Below are positions 47,084 through 54,929 of a stretch of 64,000 nucleotides of DNA, in pieces (the stretch's first letter is position 1; every line of letters begins with the position of its first letter). The DNA is from Siderastrea siderea (Eukaryota; Cnidaria; Anthozoa; Scleractinia; Rhizangiidae), in NCBI GenBank assembly GCA_964030785.1, contig OZ034970.1:39113401-39177400 (forward strand). The letters run 5' to 3'. Position numbers and translations under genes: made by a program. The notes beneath the pieces were generated by a model. The model did no database searches and was not told the origin of the DNA. It saw only the letters and a program-made list of their open reading frames with translations.

Positions 47084-47499
47084 GTAAGCATGATCTGGTG
47101 AAATGCGACACTGACTTCGTGATATAAAGATATGAATTCTGCTTACCGAGTTGCATACATTTCTTATACACTAGTGAAGAGAATTTAATTCATCTCCAAA
47201 CTCGACGAATGTAGCCTAATTGAGTCGCTCCAAACTCTGTAAATGTTGTTTATGTTGAAGTAAATTAAATTGCAAGTGCAACTTTTATTGGTATTTAGTT
47301 GTTTTAAATTGGTTTTTGGAAAGCCAATTCAAAGGCGTCACAGAAAATCTGTTGGAAATATAATTTACTTCAGGTAGTATGGTGACTTGCCAACGAAAAC
47401 AGAGCTCTGAAACAGCTTGGATTAGTAGAATTCTATTTGAACCGAAATAGTTTTCTGTGGAAAATGTTTGTGTAACTTTTCTTTTCGCTTCAATTACAG

Positions 47500-47667
47500 C
47501 TAAAGGTTGGGTTTTCCTTGTCGGAGGAACTTGTTCGTAAAGTGGACGACGTCTCTGCGGCAAAAGAACAAGCCGATGGAACGCTGTTCATTACCTCAGA
47601 AGACGGCGACAGAAAACTTGTCTTCCAACAAGACCTTAAAGTTGAATTTTCCATTAAAACTACGCAG
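47500..47667 (+). CDS. Host gene exon (DLEC1/CFAP81-like), last before the viral element
   Basis: Acceptor CTTCAATTACAG, donor CAG|GTAATTAG. It encodes LKVGFSLSEELVRKVDDVSA and ends FSIKTTQ. The second virus-like element begins within about 100 bases downstream, so it lies in the following intron, and the rest of the gene must lie beyond the right edge unless the insertion cut it off. Confidence 0.65.
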
Positions 47668-47744
47668 GTAATTAGAGATATCATTCTGAATGCCGTCGAG
47701 CATTGACCGCTTGCCATATGTGAGAGTATGGAGCATAGAGTGTT

Positions 47745-48110
47745 AGTAGTAAGGTGGGCTCGTATGGCCGATTTCCTGGCTTCTGATTGGTCGAGAGCGA
47801 TCACGTGCCAGAGGAACTTCCGGTGACGTCATAAGTCACTTCCGGTAGAAGACCACTGACCAGGGTAGGATGGCGGGCTCAGAGGAAAGAGAGGACATGT
47901 CGTGACGCTTACATGATACCTCTGGCTAGGGTGGGAAACCGCTGACCAGGGGAAAAAAAGGATCGTGGGCTCATGCAACCGGAAGTCACGTGGTTTGGAA
48001 GGAGAAACCGCTGAGCAGTATGAAAAAGGATCGTGGGCTCAGAATGGGTAAAAACCGCGGAGAAAACGCGGGCTCAAAGTCCAAAGTCCAATTGGAGCAT
48101 CGGGGACAGG
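47745..48110. repeat. Left terminal region of the second Polinton-type element
   Basis: Degenerate repeats fill the region: ACC(A/G)CTGACCAGG at 47852, 47938 and (as ACCGCTGAGCAG) 48007, and GGATCGTGGGCTCA at 47960-47973 and 48028-48041. CCGGAAGT/ACTTCCGG phrases face each other (near 47818, 47840 and 47980). It probably holds the left terminal inverted repeat; the right partner would be outside the window, so the exact end is not fixed. Confidence 0.5.
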
Positions 48111-48118
48111 TATAAAAA
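48111..48118 (+). promoter_or_regulatory. TATA box of gene at 48147
   Basis: TATAAAAA, 36 bases before the ATG. Confidence 0.7.
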
Positions 48119-48146
48119 GGCAACCAGAGGGGTTAGGATTGTGACC

Positions 48147-48950
48147 ATGAGTTTTTACATCACCCTTATCAGTGATCAAGCGCAAGGCACGGGTCAAAAA
48201 TTTACGGCTCGACTGCCTCGTTCCCATTATTTGGTGGAAGATGATTGGGAAGTGGCTTTGGTTCATATCTCCCACCCTGGTTTTAATCAACCCTTGGAAG
48301 ATCAAACCAAGCAGAATTGGACGCAAGAAGATAGTCAAAAACATTGGATGAAAACAGATATCAAATACATGCCAAAACGTGCGGATGGCACGGCCCCACT
48401 GAAAGTCACCAAACAAATCCATTTACCGCCAGGGTATGACCACACTTTGAAAGAAGCATGGATTGCCATCGCGTACGAAATGGAAAAACAACACATGGAA
48501 GTCATGATGGATATAGCCAAAATGGAGGTGGACGATCAAGCGAAACGACAACAACTAGCCGCGCTTAACCTGGCTCAACCCTATGTGAAAATCACCAATA
48601 CGGGCGTTGCCCCTGAATTAGATTCGTTGTATGTACTCATACCGACCAACATGGCCTTTGAAATGGAATGGAAATTGGCTGGTCTGATGGGATTGGTCAA
48701 AGATGGAACGCCAACGGAACGCATTGTCCAAGAAAAGAATTATCTCGTGAAACATATCGTGGATTACAACGATCGCCATAAATGGGAAGCAACGGTTGGT
48801 CCTCCCGCCAAATATCCCCCGTTGGGGCATGTCTCCGTCAGCTTTACCCACCCCGATTTCGAGTATGAGTTGTTCTTGGGTCCGAATTTGAGTCGACAAC
48901 CCTTTCCCACTACCCCCACGGTCAAACCGCAACAAGGCAACAACCATTGA
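48147..48950 (+). CDS. Structural-protein family member 1 (N-terminal part), Polinton element
   Basis: 267 residues from the ATG at 48147. The start MSFYITLISD matches the openings of the paralogues at 53872 and 54930 (SFYVTLxSHA), and DDWEVALVHISHP matches their GWxVGxxSxSLP. The middle (residues about 60-200) is more charged and helix-prone than in the paralogues. It stops at a TGA overlapped by the next ATG (TGATG), and the missing C-terminal module is encoded by the next frame. So the gene is either split in two or broken by a frameshift. Likely virion component (penton, spike or minor capsid are all possible); unassigned. Confidence 0.7.
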   Translation: MSFYITLISDQAQGTGQKFTARLPRSHYLVEDDWEVALVHISHPGFNQPLEDQTKQNWTQEDSQKHWMKTDIKYMPKRADGTAPLKVTKQIHLPPGYDHTLKEAWIAIAYEMEKQHMEVMMDIAKMEVDDQAKRQQLAALNLAQPYVKITNTGVAPELDSLYVLIPTNMAFEMEWKLAGLMGLVKDGTPTERIVQEKNYLVKHIVDYNDRHKWEATVGPPAKYPPLGHVSVSFTHPDFEYELFLGPNLSRQPFPTTPTVKPQQGNNH

Positions 48951-49198
48951 TGATTTACACGGATCTGGTGGCACCGAGCATTGTGGGAAATCAAGAAAAA
49001 GGGTTTTTACGTACCTTGGATGCCGGCAATACCGAGCATCAATTTGATACCAGGGAACGGATGTATTTTCCTCTTGGCCAAACCATCTTTGACAGCATTG
49101 CCGTGGACATTCAAACAGCCGACGGACGGCCGGCTCCGTTTAAACAAGGCCAAACCATCCTCACCCTTCAACTCTCCAGAAAAAGTCAACGGACATGA
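48950..49198 (+). CDS. Structural-protein family member 1 (C-terminal module)
   Basis: 82 residues, ATG at 48950 overlapping the previous stop. IYTDLVAPSIVGN, then IFDSIAVDIQTADG and KQGQTILTLQLSRK correspond piece by piece to the last 85 residues of the paralogues at 53872 and 54930 (VYxDVxxSxVGxR ... VEIxxxQxAE ... VKFGxGxTxxTLHFK). It could be translated by reinitiation at TGATG, or be the remnant after a frameshift. A poly(A) signal AATAAA follows at 49309. Confidence 0.65.
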   Translation: MIYTDLVAPSIVGNQEKGFLRTLDAGNTEHQFDTRERMYFPLGQTIFDSIAVDIQTADGRPAPFKQGQTILTLQLSRKSQRT

Positions 49199-49570
49199 CG
49201 TGGTTGTTTTTTATAGAGAAAGCGAATCATTAACTAAATCCTGGAGCACGTGGGACCTAGCCCGGTTTGCTCCAGAACAGACTAACTACTTAGATTGAAA
49301 GAGAGGAGGAATAAAATGGCTTACCGGTATCCGTAACTGTTGCTTGTCTTGCTTGCTTGCTTACTTGACTGCTTGCTGGCTTGGGAGTGAAAAAACGGGG
49401 AGCAGAGGCGGTTTTTTATAGAGAAAAAAGGGTCACGTGAAGAAGAGCATGAACCAATCACAAGCAGGGCCCACGGTGCCTCTGGGAGGGGTGGGACGGG
49501 GTGGGGGGACCCCCCCTCCCCCCCTCCCTAGTTTGGACCCATGAGGCTTTGCAGGGAAGGACCCAGAGAC
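49199..49570. promoter_or_regulatory. Intergenic region with G-quadruplex motif and poly(A) signal
   Basis: AATAAA at 49309-49314 serves the genes on the left. TTTTTTATAGAGAAA occurs twice (near 49208 and 49414). A run of five G-tracts (GGG, GGGG, GGG, GGGG, GGGGGG) at 49484-49508 is followed at once by C-tracts to about 49528, so it can fold as a G-quadruplex or as a G6/C6 hairpin. It lies about 65 bases before the TATA box at 49571. Confidence 0.6.
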
Positions 49571-49577
49571 TATAAAA
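49571..49577 (+). promoter_or_regulatory. TATA box of gene at 49594
   Basis: TATAAAA, 23 bases before the first ATG. Confidence 0.6.
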
Positions 49578-49593
49578 CAGATCGAAGCTCCGG

Positions 49594-49821
49594 ATGAGTC
49601 ATCTCAAGATGGCCTCTCGTCAAGACGAGTTACTCATAGAGTTTGAAAAGTTCGAGGGGAATTTAGAAGTGGAGCAGGTGTTGAAGAAGATCAGGACGGA
49701 CTGTGGTCTGGACGACAGGGTGACTGCCTTTGGTGAACAATTAAAAGAAAGAGAACGCCAGAAAGAGGCAGCCGAGAGGCCCCAGGACGTCACTCCTAGC
49801 TTTGAGTTCGTGCTGTGGTGA
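49594..49821 (+). CDS. Small acidic/helical protein, Polinton element
   Basis: 75 residues, mostly charged helix (EKFEGNLEVEQVLKKIR, LKERERQKEAAER), ending FEFVLW. It has its own TATA box. Its last 20 bases overlap a longer open frame that has no early ATG, which suggests that the two frames are parts of one product joined by splicing or frameshifting. No family recognised. Confidence 0.5.
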   Translation: MSHLKMASRQDELLIEFEKFEGNLEVEQVLKKIRTDCGLDDRVTAFGEQLKERERQKEAAERPQDVTPSFEFVLW

Positions 49822-50401
49822 CTTATGTCAGTTGGTTCGGGAAAAAAATGTCCACAACGAGAAGCCCGTTGGGCTCCTTAGTCAGTCAAATGAACGTAGG
49901 TGGAGAGGAGAGTTTGAGAACGAGAGTGCCAAGAGAGAGAGAACTCATGTGGAACGTCAGGCCGAACGTATGTACGAACGAGGAGAAGAGACCTGGCGTC
50001 GCTTGACACGACAGCGCGTGGCTGCCTTCCTTGAGCTGTTTTTGCTGGCCATGGTCCGGACAGAAAACGGTCATCGTTCGGGACAGCCGCAGCCAGAGAG
50101 TGTGGAAATGTTGTTGGAGACCCTGGTCGAAAGGATTATCCCCTGGGTCTACCGGCACCGCGTCTGGTCGAACTGGGAGCGTCGGTGGCCCATGTCCTTG
50201 GAACATTTCGATGAAATTGACAATGACTTGTGTAATCATCTGACGAGGATTTATACGGGCTATCAATGGCAGATGATTCGAAAGTATTTCAGTGACATGA
50301 AGCGGGTGCGGGAGGAGCGGCGGCGGGAGGAGCGGGAGAGGAGACAGAGGGAAGCGAGTCAAGTGCGACGTGTTTTGTTTGTTTGTGTAAATAGACTTTG
50401 A
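49802..50401 (+). CDS. Helical, arginine-rich hypothetical protein
   Basis: The frame is open from about 49802, but its first ATG is at 49970, giving 143 residues; the open part before it (with NERRWRGEFENESAKRERTH) looks equally protein-like, so the true N-terminus may come from the gene at 49594. The middle is hydrophobic-helical (FLELFLLAMVRT, LLETLVERIIPWVYRHR), the end is a basic coiled coil (RVREERRREERERRQRE). No motif recognised. An AT-rich 3' flank follows. Confidence 0.45.
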   Translation: MSSCCGDLCQLVREKNVHNEKPVGLLSQSNERRWRGEFENESAKRERTHVERQAERMYERGEETWRRLTRQRVAAFLELFLLAMVRTENGHRSGQPQPESVEMLLETLVERIIPWVYRHRVWSNWERRWPMSLEHFDEIDNDLCNHLTRIYTGYQWQMIRKYFSDMKRVREERRREERERRQREASQVRRVLFVCVNRL

Positions 50402-50624
50402 ACATTTTTTATGTGGACATTGTGAGTCAAGAAACAGATAACATTTGTAAGGGATCTTTTTATTTTTTAATTAAAAAAGAGTGGATGTTTTTTTACAAAG
50501 GGTTGTCTGTGTTCTTTGCCACGCGGGTGGGGCGCACCTATTTACAATTGGAAAAAACTAAAAAGTGAAAAAATAAAAACTAAAAAAGGGCTATGTACAG
50601 ATTGAAAACATAAAAACTAAAACA
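50402..50624. other. Convergent 3' flanks
   Basis: AT-rich; holds TTTATT at about 50459 (AATAAA on the minus strand) and ATTAAA near 50469 on the plus strand, fitting poly(A) signals for the two facing genes. Confidence 0.5.
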
Positions 50625-51320
50625 TTACAAATGAAAGTCTTCCAGTTCCAGGCGTAATTGATCAATGTTCTCGGGGAGACAGAAGGTGCGGTTGAATAAG
50701 GCTTGAATTTCAGCTCGGGTTTTTTCGTCCACATCCCGGGATCCCACGATAGCACTGCTTTGATGAAGGGTGGGCTTTTTAGGTCCCCAAGGAACAAATT
50801 GACTGCCTGTGACCAGGGTGGCGGCATTCTCGTTGACTTGGTAGTAATGGTCCGAGCGGTACCATGATTGACTGGGCATGTCAAACAGGTAGACGGGTTT
50901 GCCTTGATCCATAGCCAATTGCACGGTCCAACCGGTCCCCCCTTTCACGCGTTTCTTATCCTGTTCCAAGATGCCAAAGGCATAGATCGTATGGGCTTTC
51001 TTGGCAATTTGATAATTGCGTTGCAATAATTGCAGGGTGTAAAAATGACTGGGCATTCGTTTCCCTAGTTTCTCCGCCGCCTGGTGAAGATGAGGGTTGG
51101 CTAGCATCAAAACTTCCACGGTGGACGGGGTGATGAAGGTGGCTCGAGGATGGTTCGGGGGGACTAGCACTTCGACTTGCATCCCAAACTGTTTACCCAG
51201 TTTTTCGACGAGTTCATCCGTGCCTTTGGCTCCCCCGGTGTACACCACATGGCCATGACCAATTTGAAGTTCCAAGGCGTCGATCTCGTGTTCTCCGATC
51301 ATGTTGATGTTGGGGGGCAT
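50625..51320 (-). CDS. SLOG-fold (DprA/LOG/YspA-like) nucleotide-binding protein
   Basis: 231 residues. Rossmann-like signature VVYTGGAKGTDELVEKLG (residues 25-42) is followed by the VEVLVPPNHP strand, RNYQIAKKAHTIYAF (101-115) and GGTGWTVQLAMDQGKPVYLFD (128-147). This is the GGAxGxD ... RNxxI ... GGTxWTV...GKPV pattern of the SLOG superfamily (DprA, LOG, YspA, TRPM N-terminus). A second GSRD phrase (AIVGSRDVDEKT) near 190 begins the C-terminal part. SLOG domains bind nucleotides or NAD-derived ligands and are frequent in conflict systems. Divergent from the GRF gene, sharing a CCAAT-repeat promoter region; TATTTAA at about 51358-51365 is its likely TATA. Function inside the element is unknown; ligand sensing or sequestration is inference. 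Confidence 0.75.
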   Translation of the reverse strand: MPPNINMIGEHEIDALELQIGHGHVVYTGGAKGTDELVEKLGKQFGMQVEVLVPPNHPRATFITPSTVEVLMLANPHLHQAAEKLGKRMPSHFYTLQLLQRNYQIAKKAHTIYAFGILEQDKKRVKGGTGWTVQLAMDQGKPVYLFDMPSQSWYRSDHYYQVNENAATLVTGSQFVPWGPKKPTLHQSSAIVGSRDVDEKTRAEIQALFNRTFCLPENIDQLRLELEDFHL

Positions 51321-51370
51321 TGCTTTGAGAATGACGATCTAGAGACCAAGGGAGCTCCTTAAATAGGGCA

Positions 51371-51475
51371 AGCTGACCAATGGGAAGACAAGAGGACCTT
51401 ATTTGGATAGGAAAAAGCTGACCAATGGGAAGATCAGACGTCCTTATAGGGTCATGAGAAGCTGACCAATGAGAG
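51371..51475. promoter_or_regulatory. Three CCAAT-box repeats in a divergent promoter
   Basis: AGCTGACCAATGGGAAGA at 51371 and 51416, and AGCTGACCAATGAGAG at 51460, spaced 45 and 44 bases. They lie between the SLOG gene (minus) and the GRF gene (plus), each of which has a TATA-like box outside the array. CCAAT boxes bind NF-Y in animals. Confidence 0.75.
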
Positions 51476-51489
51476 CCAAGGGTCGAGGG

Positions 51490-51497
51490 TATAAAAA
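51490..51497 (+). promoter_or_regulatory. TATA box of gene at 51528
   Basis: TATAAAAA, 38 bases before the ATG. Confidence 0.7.
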
Positions 51498-51527
51498 AGG
51501 CAGGGGCGGGTGAAAATCGTGAGCAGG

Positions 51528-52376
51528 ATGTCTGTGGATCGGAAGAGAAAATCAGCCCATCCCCCAGAAGGGAAGAAGAAGAAGAAGACCACCATTCAAA
51601 CGATGACGCCCGTGGACTGTGATCCGGTGGTGCGCGAAGTGGTGGAAGACACCCGAGCGGCGGTGGAAGATATGATGAAAGAATTGAATAACATGGTGTC
51701 CCCGCCTGAATACATGGTACCGTATGCCCAAGACCCTCCCAGTGCGATGGACACGATGGTGTGCCCTTGCCATGACGTGCGTTTGGAGGCACGAGAATCT
51801 CAAAAGGGATGGAAGTATGTGAAATGTCCCATCCAACCCTGTTTGCTGTTTTGTGGACAAGATCAAGCCCCCGACTATATGAAAGCCGTGTATAGTCAGC
51901 CTCATCCAGAAGTGATGGACATGTGGACATGTTTGCAATGCTTTTGCCGTGAACCCGCCACGCTGCAACAGAGCCATTCCACCCAGAATCCCGATCGTTT
52001 GTTTCTGAATTGTTCCAAGAAAACGTGCGGCTTCTTCCGGTGGGCCGATCAACCCTTGGGTCCCAAGTACTGGAGCTGGTTTCATGACCATCCCCCCAAG
52101 AAAGCCGACGCACTGGCCGAACCCCCGTTGTCTACCCGTGATGCACAAGGATATCCCAAGCGTGGCGTGGACATCCCAGGACCACCCCCTCGAGTCCAAA
52201 GGAAAGAGGATCGGCCCCTGACAGACTATGAGAAACAATTGTTGCGAGAGATTCAAGAGCTCAAGAACCGTCAAGAAATGATGGTCGCCCCAGCGCCACC
52301 ACCCCCCAAGTACAGTGACAGTGTCGAGAACTGGCAGAAAGGTCTAGAGAGTGTCGTGTATGACGGTCTCTTTTAA
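51528..52376 (+). CDS. GRF-type zinc-finger protein
   Basis: 282 residues. A basic start with KRKSAHPPEGKKKKK (possible nuclear localisation signal) is followed by two zinc modules. The first (residues about 78-110) has CPCHDVRLEARESQKGWKYV and a spaced Cys pair; the second (about 133-172) has CLQCFCREP ... RLFLNCSKKTCGFFRWAD, the GRF signature (CxC, then RxFxxC, C-FFxWxD) seen in TOP3A, APEX2 and NEIL3, where it binds single-stranded DNA. The C-terminal part has a Pro-rich stretch and a coiled-coil segment (DYEKQLLREIQELKNRQE). It is probably a nuclear single-strand-binding or replication factor of the element. AATAAA follows at 52388. Confidence 0.75.
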   Translation: MSVDRKRKSAHPPEGKKKKKTTIQTMTPVDCDPVVREVVEDTRAAVEDMMKELNNMVSPPEYMVPYAQDPPSAMDTMVCPCHDVRLEARESQKGWKYVKCPIQPCLLFCGQDQAPDYMKAVYSQPHPEVMDMWTCLQCFCREPATLQQSHSTQNPDRLFLNCSKKTCGFFRWADQPLGPKYWSWFHDHPPKKADALAEPPLSTRDAQGYPKRGVDIPGPPPRVQRKEDRPLTDYEKQLLREIQELKNRQEMMVAPAPPPPKYSDSVENWQKGLESVVYDGLF

Positions 52377-52412
52377 AGGAGAGAACGAATAAAATTTTTT
52401 ATCAATAGGACC

Positions 52413-52769
52413 ATGGAGTCTGCTGTGTGGATGTGTTATGCTTGGGAGGGTCTGTTGTCTCTGGTGCAATGGCAATGTCATCAATCGCTTTGCCAAATGT
52501 TATATGATCATCAACCCGGGTCCAACATCCCTATTCCCCCATGTCCCGAGGACACCCATCCTCTCCACGTCTTTGAAGAAACCCACGTGGATCGTAACCT
52601 GTATCGATGGGTGGTGTTTGTCTTATGGTTAAAAGCGCATCCGAACGCGTGGCGATGGTATCGAATCATTCAAAAGGCGCATCCCCACACCGTCCCTTCC
52701 ATATCGACCTTATGGGATGAATGCCAGAAGGTATGGCCCCTCGAAAGAAAAACACCCCAGCATGGTTGA
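52413..52769 (+). CDS. Trp-rich hypothetical protein
   Basis: 118 residues, start ATG inside a good Kozak context (CCATGG). Trp/His-rich (WVVFVLWLKAHPNAWRWYRI), no recognised domain, one possible amphipathic or membrane-touching helix at residues 66-75. It overlaps the integrase start by 49 bases in another frame. Confidence 0.5.
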   Translation: MESAVWMCYAWEGLLSLVQWQCHQSLCQMLYDHQPGSNIPIPPCPEDTHPLHVFEETHVDRNLYRWVVFVLWLKAHPNAWRWYRIIQKAHPHTVPSISTLWDECQKVWPLERKTPQHG

Positions 52770-53872
52770 GTCGTTACCACGATCCTCGTGCCCCAGGGAG
52801 TTTAGGAGGCGTGCAACGGTTTGCCAAAGCCCATCGTCTCCCTTTGAAACAAGCCCAACGGGTCTTGGAACGGGATTTGGCCTATACGTTACATAAACCG
52901 CGACGTCGTCGTTTTCCTACCGTCCCCGTGATGGTCGGAGGTTTAGATGATCAATGGGTCGCGGATTTAGTCGAAGTGCAACCCTTGGCCAAATATAATC
53001 GGGGCCTACGCTACTTGTTGACGGTCGTGGATGTCTTGTCGAAATACGCGTGGGTGCAACCCTTGAAAGACAAAACCGGCGTGGCCCTCGTGAAAGCCTT
53101 TGAGAAGATTTTGAAACAAGGACGACGTCACCCCAACCGATTGCAAACGGATCGAGGGAAAGAATTTTATAATCGGACCTTTCAACGATGGCTCGACGAG
53201 CAAGGCATCCACCATTTTTCCACCGAAGGGGATGCCAAAGCCAGTGTGGTGGAACGATTTAACCGCACCTTGAAAGAACGGTTGTACCGGTATTTTACCG
53301 CGGCCAACACCTTACGCTTTGACGATGTCTTACCCGAGTTGGTGCAAGGGTACAATGCCACGCGTCATCGAAGTATTGGCATGGCCCCTCAAGACGTGAC
53401 GTGGGACAACGAAGAAGCCGTGTGGAAACGATTGTACGGCCCACGATTGAAAAGCCAGAAAAAACCTAAATTCAAAGTAGGCGATCGGGTGCGTCTCAAC
53501 AAGATTCATCGGACGTTTGAAAAAGGGTATCTCCCCGGTTGGACCGAAGAAGTGTTTGTGGTGCATCGTGTGATCCCGGGCCCCGTGCCTACCTATAAGA
53601 TTCACGAATGGGATGACACCCCCGTCCAAGGCACGTTTTATGAAGAGGATTTACAAAAAGTCCATGTGTCCGACGTGTTTCGCATCGAAAAGGTACTTAA
53701 GCGACAAAAAGATCGATGGTTGGTCAAGTGGAAAGGGTGGCCCGACAAGTACAATAGTTGGATTGCTCGTGGTGACGTGACATCTCTCCAACCACCCCAG
53801 AGGAAAAAGACAAGTCCACCCAAGCCACCCCAGAAAGACACAAGCCCACCCAAAAGACGACGACGCGACTAA
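52721..53872 (+). CDS. Polinton-type integrase with C-terminal chromodomain
   Basis: 383 residues from the ATG at 52721 (379 from a second ATG at 52733). RNase-H-fold integrase core with Asp82 (VADLVEV), Asp144 (QTDRGKEF) and Glu178 (VVERFNRT), then an SH3-like part (FKVGDRVRL, residues 251-259), and a chromodomain at about 319-350 (FRIEKVLKRQ ... WLVKWKGW ... NSW) with a Pro/Lys tail. It inserts the linear element into host DNA; the chromodomain probably directs it to marked chromatin. The N-terminal zinc-binding domain of classical integrases is not visible. The stop overlaps the next ATG (TAATG). All three catalytic residues are present, so it could be active. Confidence 0.9.
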   Translation: MPEGMAPRKKNTPAWLSRYHDPRAPGSLGGVQRFAKAHRLPLKQAQRVLERDLAYTLHKPRRRRFPTVPVMVGGLDDQWVADLVEVQPLAKYNRGLRYLLTVVDVLSKYAWVQPLKDKTGVALVKAFEKILKQGRRHPNRLQTDRGKEFYNRTFQRWLDEQGIHHFSTEGDAKASVVERFNRTLKERLYRYFTAANTLRFDDVLPELVQGYNATRHRSIGMAPQDVTWDNEEAVWKRLYGPRLKSQKKPKFKVGDRVRLNKIHRTFEKGYLPGWTEEVFVVHRVIPGPVPTYKIHEWDDTPVQGTFYEEDLQKVHVSDVFRIEKVLKRQKDRWLVKWKGWPDKYNSWIARGDVTSLQPPQRKKTSPPKPPQKDTSPPKRRRRD

Positions 53873-54918
53873 TGACGTGGGTGCCCAATTCGTCGTTTTA
53901 CGTGACGTTGATGAGTCATGCGAGTACCAAGGAGTTTCCTGGCAACAAACCTCATCAGTTCCGAAACCGGTTGCCCAAACCCATCCGATTTGTGGGACGA
54001 GGATGGATGGTAGGCATGGTGAGTGTGTCCTTACCTTCCATTCCCACCGTGGCGGAACATTTTATTGGGAACGCCGAGCCTCTGTTGTACGTACGATGGC
54101 ACGAACACGACTTTAAAATAGACGATTGGGGGAGCGAGGCATGGTGGTATGAACAGCAGGAATGGACCGTGAGGGGCCAAGACATGATAAAGGAGATGGC
54201 CTCGTCGCCGACGGGATCGCACTTTTTTCACCAACTGATCTACCGTTACCAGCAAGAACGTACGAAACGAATCAAACCCAAAGACAAATGGGTGGGGCCC
54301 GATGGCGTCAAAATGTACCCGACCTTTGAATGGAGCTCGGAAGGGGATTTGTTGTTGAATACCAAGCCAGTGGATTACAAAACACATGTGGCGCGCGTGT
54401 CATGGGGCAAAAGCTTGGCCCTGAAAATGGGATGGATCGAACAAGTGTCTCCCGGCCAGTATCGATTGGGTCCGAATCTCTTGCCAGAATTGGATGGCAT
54501 GTCCACCATTCCCAACCCAACAGATGTCCGCGATACCAGCAACCATCCCACCTTTTGGAAAGTGGAGGGGGATTATCTGAAGTTGAGTCTATCGTGCCCT
54601 TGGCGGTTTGTGAATCTCAACGACAAATTTCGTCTCTCGTCGTCGGAATTTCCTGCGACGCGTCCTTTGCACGTGTATTGCGATGTAGGGACCAGCAGCA
54701 TGGTAGGAGGTCGCATCACGGATCTCTTACGAGAAATCAAGTACCAGCCTCAAAACACCACCCACTTTGAACCTCGTCATATTCAATATGTCCCAGTACG
54801 CAACGAAGTGGTGGAAATCGTGGAAACGCAGATGGCCGAAACCAATGGGGATCTCGTGAAATTTGGCCAAGGACGTACCCTCCTCACCCTACACTTTAAA
54901 AGGGACGTGGTGGTGTGA
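53872..54918 (+). CDS. Structural-protein family member 2
   Basis: 348 residues. SFYVTLMSHASTKEFPGNKP ... RLPKPI ... GWMVGMVSVSLP opening; a middle with YPTFEWSSEGDLLLN and LALKMGW; C-terminal module LHVYCDVGTSSMVGGR, VRNEVVEIVETQMAE and VKFGQGRTLLTLHFKR. The same pieces in the same order occur in the next gene (54930) and, split, in 48147-49198. Beta-rich throughout, no signal peptide. Encoded between integrase and core proteins, upstream of the capsid gene, so a virion role (penton, spike or minor capsid) is plausible but not shown. Confidence 0.75.
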   Translation: MTWVPNSSFYVTLMSHASTKEFPGNKPHQFRNRLPKPIRFVGRGWMVGMVSVSLPSIPTVAEHFIGNAEPLLYVRWHEHDFKIDDWGSEAWWYEQQEWTVRGQDMIKEMASSPTGSHFFHQLIYRYQQERTKRIKPKDKWVGPDGVKMYPTFEWSSEGDLLLNTKPVDYKTHVARVSWGKSLALKMGWIEQVSPGQYRLGPNLLPELDGMSTIPNPTDVRDTSNHPTFWKVEGDYLKLSLSCPWRFVNLNDKFRLSSSEFPATRPLHVYCDVGTSSMVGGRITDLLREIKYQPQNTTHFEPRHIQYVPVRNEVVEIVETQMAETNGDLVKFGQGRTLLTLHFKRDVVV

Positions 54919-54929
54919 AGAAGACAAAA

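Noticed and set aside
49970..50401. Viral BCL2-like protein, from an SNWERRW phrase resembling a BH1 box
   Set aside because: The NWGR core Gly is missing and no BH2 or BH3 pattern is visible; one phrase is not enough.
51214..52113. Long minus-strand frame of 299 codons over the GRF gene
   Set aside because: Antisense shadow of the GRF-gene coding sequence and its promoter; composition is Ser/Pro-rich without motifs.
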